Source: B16-G9 sp964400655
GTDB taxonomy: Bacteria > Bacteroidota > Bacteroidia > Bacteroidales > F082
Length of the DNA stretch: 11,985 nucleotides
Direction: 5' to 3'
NCBI GenBank assembly: GCA_964400655.1
Contig: CAYNVN010000058.1
Coordinates: 1 to 11,985, forward strand
The stretch's first letter is position 1. Each line of letters opens with the position of its first letter. The translations under genes were made by a program, and so were the position numbers. Under the pieces are notes generated by a model. It searched no databases, had not been told where the DNA came from, and saw only the letters and a list, made by a program, of their open reading frames with translations. Shown piece after piece: positions 6,340 through 11,985 of the stretch.

Positions 6340-6921
6340 TTAAGCTTTATTCAATTTGTTAATAATAGCAATCAGATAACCCAGCACAATAAATCCGCCG
6401 GGAGCAAGAATAAACACAAGCATCAAATCGCCTTTGGCAAGATCGATACCGAAAACGGCACTACTCCCAAGCAATTCGCGGGCGGCACCAAGCAGTGTAA
6501 GGGCAAAGGCAAAACCAAGCCCCATACCCAGTCCGTCGATAACAGATGACCAGATGGTATTTTTTGAAGCAAAGGCTTCGGCACGGCCCAAAACAATACA
6601 GTTAACAACAATTAAAGGAATAAACAGCCCCAACGATTCGTATAAAGCGGGAGTATATGCCTGCATGGTTAACTGAACCACTGTTACAAATGAGGCGATT
6701 ATCACAATAAACGAAGGTATTCTTACCTTGTCGGGAATAAAATCCTTAATCATGGAAATTACCATATTCGACATCACCAAAACAAAGGTGGTTGCCAGGC
6801 CCATGCCCAGCCCGTTAAGGGCCGAAGAGGTTGTTCCCAATGTAGGACACATGCCCAACAGAAGAACAAACACCGGGTTTTCTTTTATAAATCCTTTTGT
6901 AAAGTTTTGTATCTGACTCAT
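6340..6921 (-). CDS. rnfE: Rnf electron transport complex subunit RnfE
   Basis: RnfE is the membrane subunit paired with RnfA, homologous to NqrD, and together they form the pseudo-symmetric core through which electrons cross the membrane. The 193-residue protein has about six hydrophobic helices. It carries cysteines C25 (LLGMCPTLGTTSSA) and C108 (VVNCIVLGRAEAFASKN) at the positions that bind the shared [2Fe-2S] cluster. The GRAEAFA segment and the ending PGGFIVLGYLIAIINK are typical of RnfE. It starts 50 bases after rnfG, the widest gap in the operon, and that gap contains a stable hairpin. No Shine-Dalgarno is visible in front of it. Confidence 0.95.
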   Translation of the reverse strand: MSQIQNFTKGFIKENPVFVLLLGMCPTLGTTSSALNGLGMGLATTFVLVMSNMVISMIKDFIPDKVRIPSFIVIIASFVTVVQLTMQAYTPALYESLGLFIPLIVVNCIVLGRAEAFASKNTIWSSVIDGLGMGLGFAFALTLLGAARELLGSSAVFGIDLAKGDLMLVFILAPGGFIVLGYLIAIINKLNKA

Positions 6922-6948
6922 TTTTATAAGTTATTATCTTTTTAATCA

Positions 6949-6976
6949 ATTAATTACACAATAAGGTGTAATTAAT
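6949..6976 (-). promoter_or_regulatory. Intercistronic hairpin spanning the rnfG stop
   Basis: An 11-bp perfect stem (6949-6959 with 6966-6976, ATTAATTACAC/GTGTAATTAAT) closes a 6-nt loop. It covers the rnfG stop codon (6972-6974) and lies 27 bases before the rnfE start. No U-run follows, so full termination is unlikely. Possible roles are transcript processing, protection of the upstream message, or modulation of rnfE translation (inference). Confidence 0.65.
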
Positions 6977-7556
6977 TAATACCATTATCTTTAAATTCTT
7001 TATTAAATGTTAGATAAGCCCTGTCAACCGCATCACAAAACGCACGGGAACTTATGGTAGCAGCAGTAATGGCATCCACATCTCCTTTGTCTTTTGTTAC
7101 CTTTAAAACAAATTTACCGGGATTTTTACCGTTAAACTGATCCTTAAATTCAGGAGAACTCATTTTTGTACCCAGTCCGGGAGTTTCGGAGTGAGACAGA
7201 ACCGCCGTATTGTTAATGGTTCCATCGGGCAAAAAACCAACCATCAGATAAACAAGTCCTCCAAAACCTTTATCCGAGTATGTGTTTACCGCAACCCCAA
7301 TCACTTTACCCTCTTTTTCGGCATAGGTAAAAAGCAACGAGTCGTTTCCTCTGGCATCGGGAACTTTAACACTTTTCAATTTATCGAAAGCGGGCAAAAC
7401 CATTTTAATGGCTTTTTCCTGCTTTTTCTTTTTGGCGATGGCAATGGGTTCTTTGGTTAAAACGTAAACGCCACCCAAAACACCTGCCGACACTGCAGCA
7501 ATCACCAACAATGTGATGACCATATTTATAAACGTGGATTCTTTTTTTGATCCCAT
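6972..7556 (-). CDS. rnfG: Rnf electron transport complex subunit RnfG
   Basis: RnfG is the periplasm-facing flavoprotein subunit, homologous to NqrC. One N-terminal membrane helix (about residues 10-33) anchors a soluble domain of the 194-residue protein. The covalent-FMN motif is present as DAITAATISS. Thr167 (TAAT, 164-167) is the expected phosphoester attachment site, made by the flavin transferase ApbE, whose gene is not in this window. The motif has Ala where Gly is common ([ST]GAT), an ordinary-looking variant. GFGGLVYLMVGF and SETPGLGTK are further family segments. It follows rnfD by 18 bases, and its stop lies within a hairpin that separates it from rnfE. Confidence 0.94.
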   Translation of the reverse strand: MGSKKESTFINMVITLLVIAAVSAGVLGGVYVLTKEPIAIAKKKKQEKAIKMVLPAFDKLKSVKVPDARGNDSLLFTYAEKEGKVIGVAVNTYSDKGFGGLVYLMVGFLPDGTINNTAVLSHSETPGLGTKMSSPEFKDQFNGKNPGKFVLKVTKDKGDVDAITAATISSRAFCDAVDRAYLTFNKEFKDNGIN

Positions 7557-7574
7557 GGTTACAAGTTTTACAAA

Positions 7575-8582
7575 TTAAGCTTCAATTTTTACCCCCGGGT
7601 TGTCACCAAACCTTTTGGGTTTAAATCCTCTGTTAATAAGCGGAACAACCGCATTCATCAGCAAAATAGCGAAAGAAACACCTTCGGGATAGGCACCCCA
7701 AACGCGAATCAACACGGTAAGAATACCCACACCTGCACCAAACAACAATTGTCCGCCATGTGTCATGGGAGAGGTAACCATGTCGGTTGCCATAAAGACG
7801 GCACCCAGCATCAAACCGCCTGTTAACAAATGAAACAGCGGATCGGCATAGCTTTCGGGTTTAAATCCCCATAAAATTCCGGTAAACAAAAATACCGTTC
7901 CCAATACAGCTACCGGAATATGCCAGGTAATAATCTTCTTCCAAAGCATATACAAGCCACCAAGCAAAATGGCAACAGCCGACACTTCGCCCATAGAGCC
8001 TCCCATTTGGCCTATCAAATCCTGAATATAATTGGGAAGCTCCGGTTTTAACTCCTGCATGGTTTTTCCCGATCTTAATCCCTCTTTTACAATTCCCAAA
8101 GGTGTAGGCCCTGTTATCACATCGGCAAAACCTTTACTTAGGGCATGAGGTTTGGGCCACGAGGTCATTTCAACCGGAAAAGATATCAGCAGAAACACAC
8201 GTGCAACCAATGCGGGGTTAAAAACGTTTTTACCGAGGCCTCCAAACGACATTTTTGCCATTCCAATGGCCACCAATGCCCCCACTATCACCATCCACGA
8301 AGGCAAATTGGAAGGCACATTAAACGCCAGCAAAATACCGGTAACCAATGCAGAACCGTCGGTAATGGTAACCGCCCCTTTAATAAGATATTTTTGAATA
8401 ACCCATTCAAAAAAGATACTGGCAGCTGCAGCCAATACCAGTACCCGCACTGCATCCAGTCCGAAATACCATACCGAAACCAGCATGGCAGGTATCATGG
8501 CTATCACCACGCCGTACATTATTTTGGGTGTTGAGTATTCTCCATGTACATGCGGAGATCCCGAAACCGTAAACATATTCAT
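7575..8582 (-). CDS. rnfD: Rnf electron transport complex subunit RnfD
   Basis: RnfD is the large membrane subunit, homologous to NqrB, thought to form much of the ion path and to carry covalent FMN. The 335-residue protein has about eight to ten hydrophobic segments. It has the family segments SPHVHGEYST at the N terminus, TDGSALVTGILLAFNVP, GGLGKNVFNPALVARVFLL, MGGSMGEVSAVAILLGG and FMATDMVTSPMTHGGQ. The flavinylation site is expected at Thr160. Here the motif reads DVITGPTPLG, so Pro159 stands where Ala is usual ([ST]GAT). ATG codons at 8582 and 8576 could both start translation, and the first is used here. It lies 8 bases after rnfC. Confidence 0.94.
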   Translation of the reverse strand: MNMFTVSGSPHVHGEYSTPKIMYGVVIAMIPAMLVSVWYFGLDAVRVLVLAAAASIFFEWVIQKYLIKGAVTITDGSALVTGILLAFNVPSNLPSWMVIVGALVAIGMAKMSFGGLGKNVFNPALVARVFLLISFPVEMTSWPKPHALSKGFADVITGPTPLGIVKEGLRSGKTMQELKPELPNYIQDLIGQMGGSMGEVSAVAILLGGLYMLWKKIITWHIPVAVLGTVFLFTGILWGFKPESYADPLFHLLTGGLMLGAVFMATDMVTSPMTHGGQLLFGAGVGILTVLIRVWGAYPEGVSFAILLMNAVVPLINRGFKPKRFGDNPGVKIEA

Positions 8583-8590
8583 AATTAATT

Positions 8591-9931
8591 CTATTTCTTG
8601 TTTCTGCTCCTTATTATCTGACCTGTTTTATTTTTTCCCAACCGTAAATAGTCGAGCAACGGAATGGCAGCCGGACAGGTGTACTGACACGATCCGCATT
8701 CAATGCAATCCATTATCCGTTCTTTTTCGGCATAATCGAACTTACCCAGTTTTGATACCCTCGACAACAAATAAGGTTCAAGCCCCATGGGACACACATA
8801 GGTACACTTGGAACAACGGATACACGACTGTTCGGGCTTGCGGTGCGATTCTGCTCTTTTCATCAGCAAAATACCCGATGTACCCTTTACTACGGGAATA
8901 TCCATCGACAACAGCGATTTCCCCATCATGGGACCGCCACCGATAACCTTACCAGTATCATCGGGCAATCCGCCGGCTGCTTCAACCAGTTCGCCAATGG
9001 GCGTACCTATTCTTACCAAAAAGTTGGAAGGTTTTGAAAGCGCTTTACCCGTAACGGTAACCACCCTTTCAAACAGGGGTTTGTTTTTTTGTACAGCTTC
9101 ATAAACCGCCAGCGTTGTTCCCACATTTTGAACCACACACCCCACCTCGATGGGTAATTTTCCCGAAGGAACTTCACGGTTTACTACCGCTTTGATGAGT
9201 TGTTTTTCTCCTCCCTGCGGATATTTTACTTTTAAAGGAACTATTTCGATGCCCTGATAATCTTTCGCCAGCTTTGTGAGATGCGCAATGGCATCGGGTT
9301 TATTGTTTTCAATACCGATAAAGCCTTTGGCGACCTTTAATGCACGCATCAATATGTGTGTTCCAATCAAAAGTTCCTCGCCCCTTTCCATCATCACACG
9401 ATGGTCGGCAGTAAGATAAGGCTCACATTCAACGCCGTTAATAATTAAAAACTCGGCCGTTTTTCCGGGTGGAGGCGTAAGCTTAACCTGTGTGGGGAAA
9501 GTGGCCCCTCCCATTCCCACAATGCCTGCATCTTTTACCTTATTAATAATCTCTTCAGGAGTGGCCTTAATTTCTCGTACAATATCGTTGCTGCGGTCGA
9601 TGTCATCCATCCATTCATCGCCATCCACATTAATTATTACTGCCGGCCGGCGAAATCCCGACGAGTCAAGTACCACATCAATTTTAAATACTTTTCCCGA
9701 AACAGGTGAATGAATATTGGAACCAATAAAACCGCCTGCCGTAGCAATAAGCTGACCTGTTTTTACTTCATCACCCTTTTTAACCAGCGGTTTTGAAGGT
9801 GCTCCAAGGTTTTGTCCCATGGGAACAAACACCTTTTTGGGTAGAGGAAGCACCTCAATGGGAACCTGCGCCGAAAACTTGTTTTCCGCAGGATGAACTC
9901 CGCCTAATTTAAATGTTTTTAGTAATCCCAT
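8591..9931 (-). CDS. rnfC: Rnf electron transport complex subunit RnfC
   Basis: RnfC is the peripheral cytoplasmic subunit that exchanges electrons with NAD(H), related to NqrA and to the flavin subunit of complex I. In the 446 residues one sees an N-terminal barrel-sandwich domain (LGGVHPAENK through HSPVSGKVFKID). Next comes the nucleotide/FMN-binding segment GIVGMGGATFPTQVKL, then NGVECEPYLTADHRVMME. Two ferredoxin-type [4Fe-4S] motifs follow: C370-C373-C376-C380 and C409-C412-C415-C419. The protein ends soon after the clusters (KNKTGQIIRSRNKK), so the long repetitive C-terminal tail of gammaproteobacterial RnfC is absent. It begins 12 bases after rnfB and ends 8 bases before rnfD. Confidence 0.96.
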   Translation of the reverse strand: MGLLKTFKLGGVHPAENKFSAQVPIEVLPLPKKVFVPMGQNLGAPSKPLVKKGDEVKTGQLIATAGGFIGSNIHSPVSGKVFKIDVVLDSSGFRRPAVIINVDGDEWMDDIDRSNDIVREIKATPEEIINKVKDAGIVGMGGATFPTQVKLTPPPGKTAEFLIINGVECEPYLTADHRVMMERGEELLIGTHILMRALKVAKGFIGIENNKPDAIAHLTKLAKDYQGIEIVPLKVKYPQGGEKQLIKAVVNREVPSGKLPIEVGCVVQNVGTTLAVYEAVQKNKPLFERVVTVTGKALSKPSNFLVRIGTPIGELVEAAGGLPDDTGKVIGGGPMMGKSLLSMDIPVVKGTSGILLMKRAESHRKPEQSCIRCSKCTYVCPMGLEPYLLSRVSKLGKFDYAEKERIMDCIECGSCQYTCPAAIPLLDYLRLGKNKTGQIIRSRNKK

Positions 9932-9943
9932 CTATATTCGGAT

Positions 9944-10894
9944 TTATTTCCGGTCTTCACCGGGTTTACTTTTATTATCATTGTTATTTTCAATGGCAAC
10001 CTTGCCTTCTGCTGCCGGTTTATTTTTGTCGGGTTCTTTTTTCGGAACCTTCTCGGCTTTGGGCTTTCGCGGTTTAAAATTAACCTCCCAAATGGAGTTG
10101 GTGGGACAAACCTCAACACACTTACGACAGAGCTTACACTTATCGAAATTGATGTAAGAGAGGAAATCGGTAATGGTAATGGCATCAAATTCACAAACTT
10201 TTTCACATTTACCACAACCTATACAGGCAACCGAACAGTTTTTAATGGCAACCGCACCCTTTTCTTTATTTACACACGACACGAAAATCCGTTTCTCTTT
10301 TGGCCCTCTCTTACGAAGTTCAATAATGTCTCTGGGGCATGCTTCAACACAAGCACCACAGGCGGTACATTTATCATTAACCTCCGGAAGACCCCGTTCG
10401 TCGCTCATATGAATGGCATCAAACTCACAGGCATCCACGCAATCGCCAAGCCCGAGACAACCGAACTGGCAACCGCCCTCACCGGCATATAAAGCATGAG
10501 CAAATGAACAGGAGGTAACCCCTTCGTATTTTACCTTTTCAGGCGAATTGGCATGGGAGCCGTTGCATCTTACCACCGCAATCATCGGATCTTTGGCTTC
10601 AATTTCCAACTCCAGTGTTTCACCTACTTTTTGCATTACTTCGTTGCCGCCAACCGGACAAAACAAACCTTCAAGATTTTTTTCGTCTTTGGCTTTTTTC
10701 ACGGTAGCTTCGGCAAAAGCACGACATCCCGGAAAACCGCACCCCCCGCAGTTGGCAGAAGGAAGAATTTCTTCAACTTCATCAATTTTAGGGTCTTCGT
10801 AAACTTTAAATTTGGAAGCAACAAAATAGAGTATAACTGCCGAAACAAGGCCTATACCCCCCAAAGCAAGTACTGCTATTAAAATTATATTCAC
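9944..10894 (-). CDS. rnfB: Rnf electron transport complex subunit RnfB, multi-cluster form
   Basis: RnfB is the ferredoxin-interacting subunit that takes electrons into the complex. The 316-residue protein has one N-terminal membrane helix (about 2-27) and the RnfB-type cluster domain with C49, C52, C57 and C79 (NCGGCGFPGC then LFCP). Several ferredoxin-like motifs follow, including CQFGCLGLGDCVDACEFDAI, CTACGACVEACP, CIGCGKCEKVCEFDAI and CKLCRKCVEVCP. This is the long form found in anaerobic Bacteroidota and clostridia. Residues from about 272 form a Lys/Pro/Glu/Asn-rich hydrophilic tail. Translation starts at a GTG (10894). An in-frame stop lies seven codons upstream, and no other start codon lies between. 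As first gene of the operon it is preceded by a good promoter. No rseC-like gene, which precedes rnfB in some Bacteroidota, is present. Confidence 0.95.
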   Translation of the reverse strand: MNIILIAVLALGGIGLVSAVILYFVASKFKVYEDPKIDEVEEILPSANCGGCGFPGCRAFAEATVKKAKDEKNLEGLFCPVGGNEVMQKVGETLELEIEAKDPMIAVVRCNGSHANSPEKVKYEGVTSCSFAHALYAGEGGCQFGCLGLGDCVDACEFDAIHMSDERGLPEVNDKCTACGACVEACPRDIIELRKRGPKEKRIFVSCVNKEKGAVAIKNCSVACIGCGKCEKVCEFDAITITDFLSYINFDKCKLCRKCVEVCPTNSIWEVNFKPRKPKAEKVPKKEPDKNKPAAEGKVAIENNNDNKSKPGEDRK

Positions 10895-10945
10895 GATTAA
10901 AGGTTTTTTGTTTTAATTACTTTAACCACTTTTTTCAAAGAGTAA

Positions 10946-10974
10946 CAAAATTAGAATTTTTAAAGAAAAAGCAA
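10946..10974 (-). promoter_or_regulatory. Promoter of the rnf operon
   Basis: On the minus strand TAATTTTG (10953-10946) matches the TAnnTTTG -7 box. A TTG (10974-10972) lies 18 bases upstream at the -33 position. Transcription would start near 10940, leaving a leader of about 45 nt before the rnfB GTG. Confidence 0.65.
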
Positions 10975-11216
10975 TATCAGCCGATTCGGTTTGATTTTAA
11001 TTTATTTGCTTGTTATACAGAAATATAGCAAAACCCCTCCTTAGATTGACAAATTAACAAATCTATATATATCTGAATAACAGTATAATAAAAACCTATA
11101 ATAGATAGTTTCTAAATTAGATTCAGCTGTTTATTTAGAAACAGTTAAAAGAAATTAGATGTTTGTATATTATAAACCTCCGGAATAAATCCGACTGTTT
11201 TTTGGCACAATATCTG
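10975..11216. other. AT-rich divergent spacer between rnf and rnpB
   Basis: I recognise no gene, repeat or clear operator in this stretch. It separates the minus-strand rnf promoter from the plus-strand rnpB promoter, and its ORFs are short and featureless. Confidence 0.5.
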
Positions 11217-11224
11217 TACCTTTG
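11217..11224 (+). promoter_or_regulatory. -7 box of the rnpB promoter
   Basis: TACCTTTG fits TAnnTTTG exactly and ends six bases before the P1 helix of the RNase P RNA (11230). That is the expected distance to a transcription start at the mature 5' end. A TTTG at 11201-11204 is too close (12 bases) to be a normal -33 element. Confidence 0.65.
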
Positions 11225-11229
11225 CCGCC

Positions 11230-11613
11230 GCTACGGGTCGTTCTGTCGCCATTACGCAATGGCGTAATGGAGGAAAGTCGGGACAACACAGAGCACCATA
11301 CTTCCTAACGGGAAGGGCACGCACAAGCGTGTACAGCAAGTGCCACAGAAAATAACCGCCCTGCCATTAGCAGGGTAAGGGTGAAAACGTGGGGTAAGAG
11401 CCCACGGGCCGCAGTGGTGACATTGCGGTCGGGTAAACCTTATGGGTTGCAAGACCAAATATGCCGGCGTTGTTGTGTTTATACACGACTGAAGGGTTGC
11501 TCGTCCAAGCCGGCGGGTAGGTCGCTGGAGGCCGGCAGCGATGCCGGTCCGAGATAAATGACAGAAATCACATTGTTTGATGTGAGACAGAATCCCGCTT
11601 ACAGACCCGTAGC
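11230..11613 (+). ncRNA. rnpB: RNase P RNA (bacterial type A)
   Basis: This is the catalytic RNA of ribonuclease P, which removes 5' leaders from tRNA precursors. P1 is a 10-bp perfect helix, GCTACGGGTC (11230-11239) with GACCCGTAGC (11604-11613). P2 pairs TTCTGTC after P1 with GACAGAA at 11560-11566. P3 is CCATTACGC/GCGTAATGG. The universal core GGAGGAAAGTCGGGA forms P4 with TCCCGCTTACAG (5' AAG, bulged U, CGGGA; 3' TCCCG, CTT). Other conserved blocks are ACAGAAAATAACCGCC, GGTAAGGGTGAAAACGTGGGG, GGTAAACC and GCAAGACCAAAT. An extra hairpin (11568-11573 with 11580-11585) sits between the 3' strands of P2 and P4, at the place called P19 in RNase P nomenclature. The ends are set from P1, and the exact 5' end may differ by a few bases. 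Confidence 0.95.
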
Positions 11614-11629
11614 TTTTTTTATTTTTTTT
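11604..11629 (+). terminator. rnpB terminator (P1 3' strand plus T-run)
   Basis: The 3' strand of P1 runs straight into T7-A-T8 (11614-11629). The long-range P1 helix, rather than a local hairpin, precedes the U-run. Confidence 0.6.
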
Positions 11630-11653
11630 AAAGATAAAAATGGAAGCTTGGGC

Positions 11654-11751
11654 GTTTGGAGTGCCTAAAGTGCGCTAAAGTGTGGAGTGCCTAAAATTCG
11701 GCGTTCAGCGTTTGGCGTTTAGTGTTTAGCGTTTTGCGTTTTGCGTTTTGC
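11654..11751. repeat. 7-bp-periodic array, GTTTnnn units
   Basis: Fourteen heptads run without an indel. The early ones are diverged and include GTTTGGA and GTGCCTA. From 11703 they sharpen to GTTCAGC, GTTTGGC, GTTTAGT and GTTTAGC, then three identical GTTTTGC units (11731-11751). Reverse-complemented, the unit resembles the AAAC-containing heptads elsewhere in the window. Confidence 0.8.
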
Positions 11752-11808
11752 CTTCGGGCGGGCTTCGTGCCTACTTTTCTTTCTTCTCCGTCATTTCGCC
11801 ACCACCAC

Positions 11809-11832
11809 CGTCATTCCGACGACGAAGGAGGA
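11809..11832. repeat. CGTCATTCCGAC-type dispersed repeat
   Basis: CGTCATTCCGAC followed by GACGAAGGAGGA. The reverse complement of a shortened form (CCTCCTACGGAATGACG) occurs at 386-402, next to the first 36-bp repeat, so both flanks carry this family in opposite orientation. Confidence 0.55.
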
Positions 11833-11839
11833 GACCTGC

Positions 11840-11851
11840 CCTGCCGGCAGG
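11840..11851. repeat. Palindrome CCTGCCGGCAGG
   Basis: A perfect 12-bp palindrome within the run of GC-rich repeats, immediately before the long inverted repeat. There is no T-run, so it is not a terminator. Confidence 0.55.
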
Positions 11852-11923
11852 CGGGAATCCCCTACTATTATTGACTGAATTTCCTTTTACTGAAAAGGCA
11901 GGCCGGTACTCAGGAGATTCCCG
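11852..11923. repeat. Imperfect 72-bp inverted repeat with inner hairpin
   Basis: CGGGAATC (11852-11859) pairs with GATTCCCG (11916-11923), extended by CCT/AGG after one mismatch. Inside, CCTTTT (11883-11888) pairs with AAAAGG (11893-11898). The right arm overlaps the start of the 36-bp repeat at 11920. The size and ends are like a small non-coding folded element. No target-site duplication was identified. Confidence 0.5.
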
Positions 11924-11955
11924 CCCGTACCGAACGGTACGTTCGGGCGGGCCTC
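11920..11955. repeat. 36-bp GC-rich dispersed repeat, copy 2
   Basis: Exact copy of 343-378 in the same orientation, 11.5 kb away. It shares the outer CCCGCCCG/CGGGCGGG arms. The flanks differ: the left copy is preceded by AACC and followed by AGTCG, this one is preceded by GATT and followed by GTCGC. Confidence 0.75.
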
Positions 11956-11962
11956 GTCGCTC

Positions 11963-11978
11963 CCCGAAAGCTTTCGGG
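11963..11978. repeat. Perfect 16-bp palindrome CCCGAAAGCTTTCGGG
   Basis: The two 8-bp arms have no loop. It lies seven bases after the 36-bp repeat and resembles the near-palindrome at 221-236. The following sequence is cut by the window edge. Confidence 0.6.
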
Positions 11979-11985
11979 TTCGCTT

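Larger units (their letters stand above)
11630..11985. other. Gene-free repeat-rich region at the right edge
   Basis: No coding region, tRNA or transposase is visible. The stretch contains the heptad array at 11654-11751, a CGTCATTCCGAC-type repeat at 11809-11832 (with a partial CGTCATTTCG copy at 11789), a small GC-rich palindrome at 11840-11851, a long imperfect inverted repeat at 11852-11923, the second 36-bp repeat and a terminal palindrome. Confidence 0.7.

Noticed and set aside
6949..6976. rnfG-rnfE hairpin as a classical terminator
   Set aside because: The stem is AT-rich and is followed by TGATTAAAAAG rather than a U-run, and the operon clearly continues into rnfE and rnfA.
8145..8534. 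Long plus-strand open frame opposite rnfD
   Set aside because: Its His/Gln/Cys-rich translation is the antisense shadow of a membrane-protein gene and has no start signals of its own.
11145..11458. Short minus-strand open frames around 11145-11458
   Set aside because: They lie antisense to the RNase P RNA, whose conserved structure explains the sequence.
11701..11751. GTTTnnn array as a telomere-like or origin iteron array
   Set aside because: The units are degenerate and the same phase occurs in several ordinary intergenic gaps. No replication gene or DnaA-box cluster was seen.
343..11955. The 36-bp repeat as a CRISPR repeat
   Set aside because: The length is right, but there are only two copies 11.5 kb apart, with no spacers between them and no cas genes.

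Overview
The window looks like a stretch of a Bacteroidota chromosome, probably a Bacteroidales/Marinilabiliales-type anaerobe or facultative anaerobe. The reasons are the promoter boxes of the form TAnnTTTG in front of several units, the near absence of Shine-Dalgarno sequences, the rnfBCDGEA gene order with a long multi-cluster RnfB, and AT-rich genes separated by GC-rich dispersed repeats. The placement below phylum level is inference.

Layout. Positions 1-540 hold no gene: a strong terminator of an upstream unit, then short repeats (7-bp-periodic AAC/CAA-rich DNA, small palindromes and one copy of a 36-bp repeat). A plus-strand purine-nucleotide unit follows: hpt (hypoxanthine phosphoribosyltransferase) and a double-length adenylate kinase whose second half has lost key acidic residues. 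It meets the minus-strand gene rpmB (ribosomal protein L28) at a shared, perfectly symmetrical terminator. Next on the minus strand is a three-gene sugar-nucleotide unit, transcribed in the order acetyltransferase (WbpD/WlbB-like), galE, rfbB. It supplies precursors for surface polysaccharide.

Positions 5746-10894 are a complete six-gene rnf operon on the minus strand, transcribed rnfB-rnfC-rnfD-rnfG-rnfE-rnfA. It encodes the membrane Rnf complex, which couples electron transfer between ferredoxin and NAD+ to Na+ or H+ transport. RnfB and RnfC carry iron-sulfur clusters, RnfD and RnfG carry covalent-flavin motifs, and RnfA and RnfE carry the paired cysteines of the intramembrane iron-sulfur site. 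The operon has a good promoter at about 10946-10974, a 28-nt hairpin between rnfG and rnfE, and an unusually strong ribosome binding site in front of rnfA.

Divergent from rnf is rnpB, the RNase P RNA (about 11230-11613), with its own TAnnTTTG box and a P1-helix/T-run terminator. From 11630 to the end there is again no gene, only repeats: a 7-bp-periodic GTTTnnn array, a structured GC-rich inverted-repeat element, and a second exact copy of the 36-bp repeat seen near the left end.

No defence system, prophage, transposase, CRISPR array or tRNA was recognised. The genes are mostly ordinary housekeeping and energy genes. The unusual material is the tandem adenylate kinase with a degenerate second domain, the heptad-periodic intergenic DNA, the atypical RnfD flavin motif, and the RNA-level signals inside the rnf operon.
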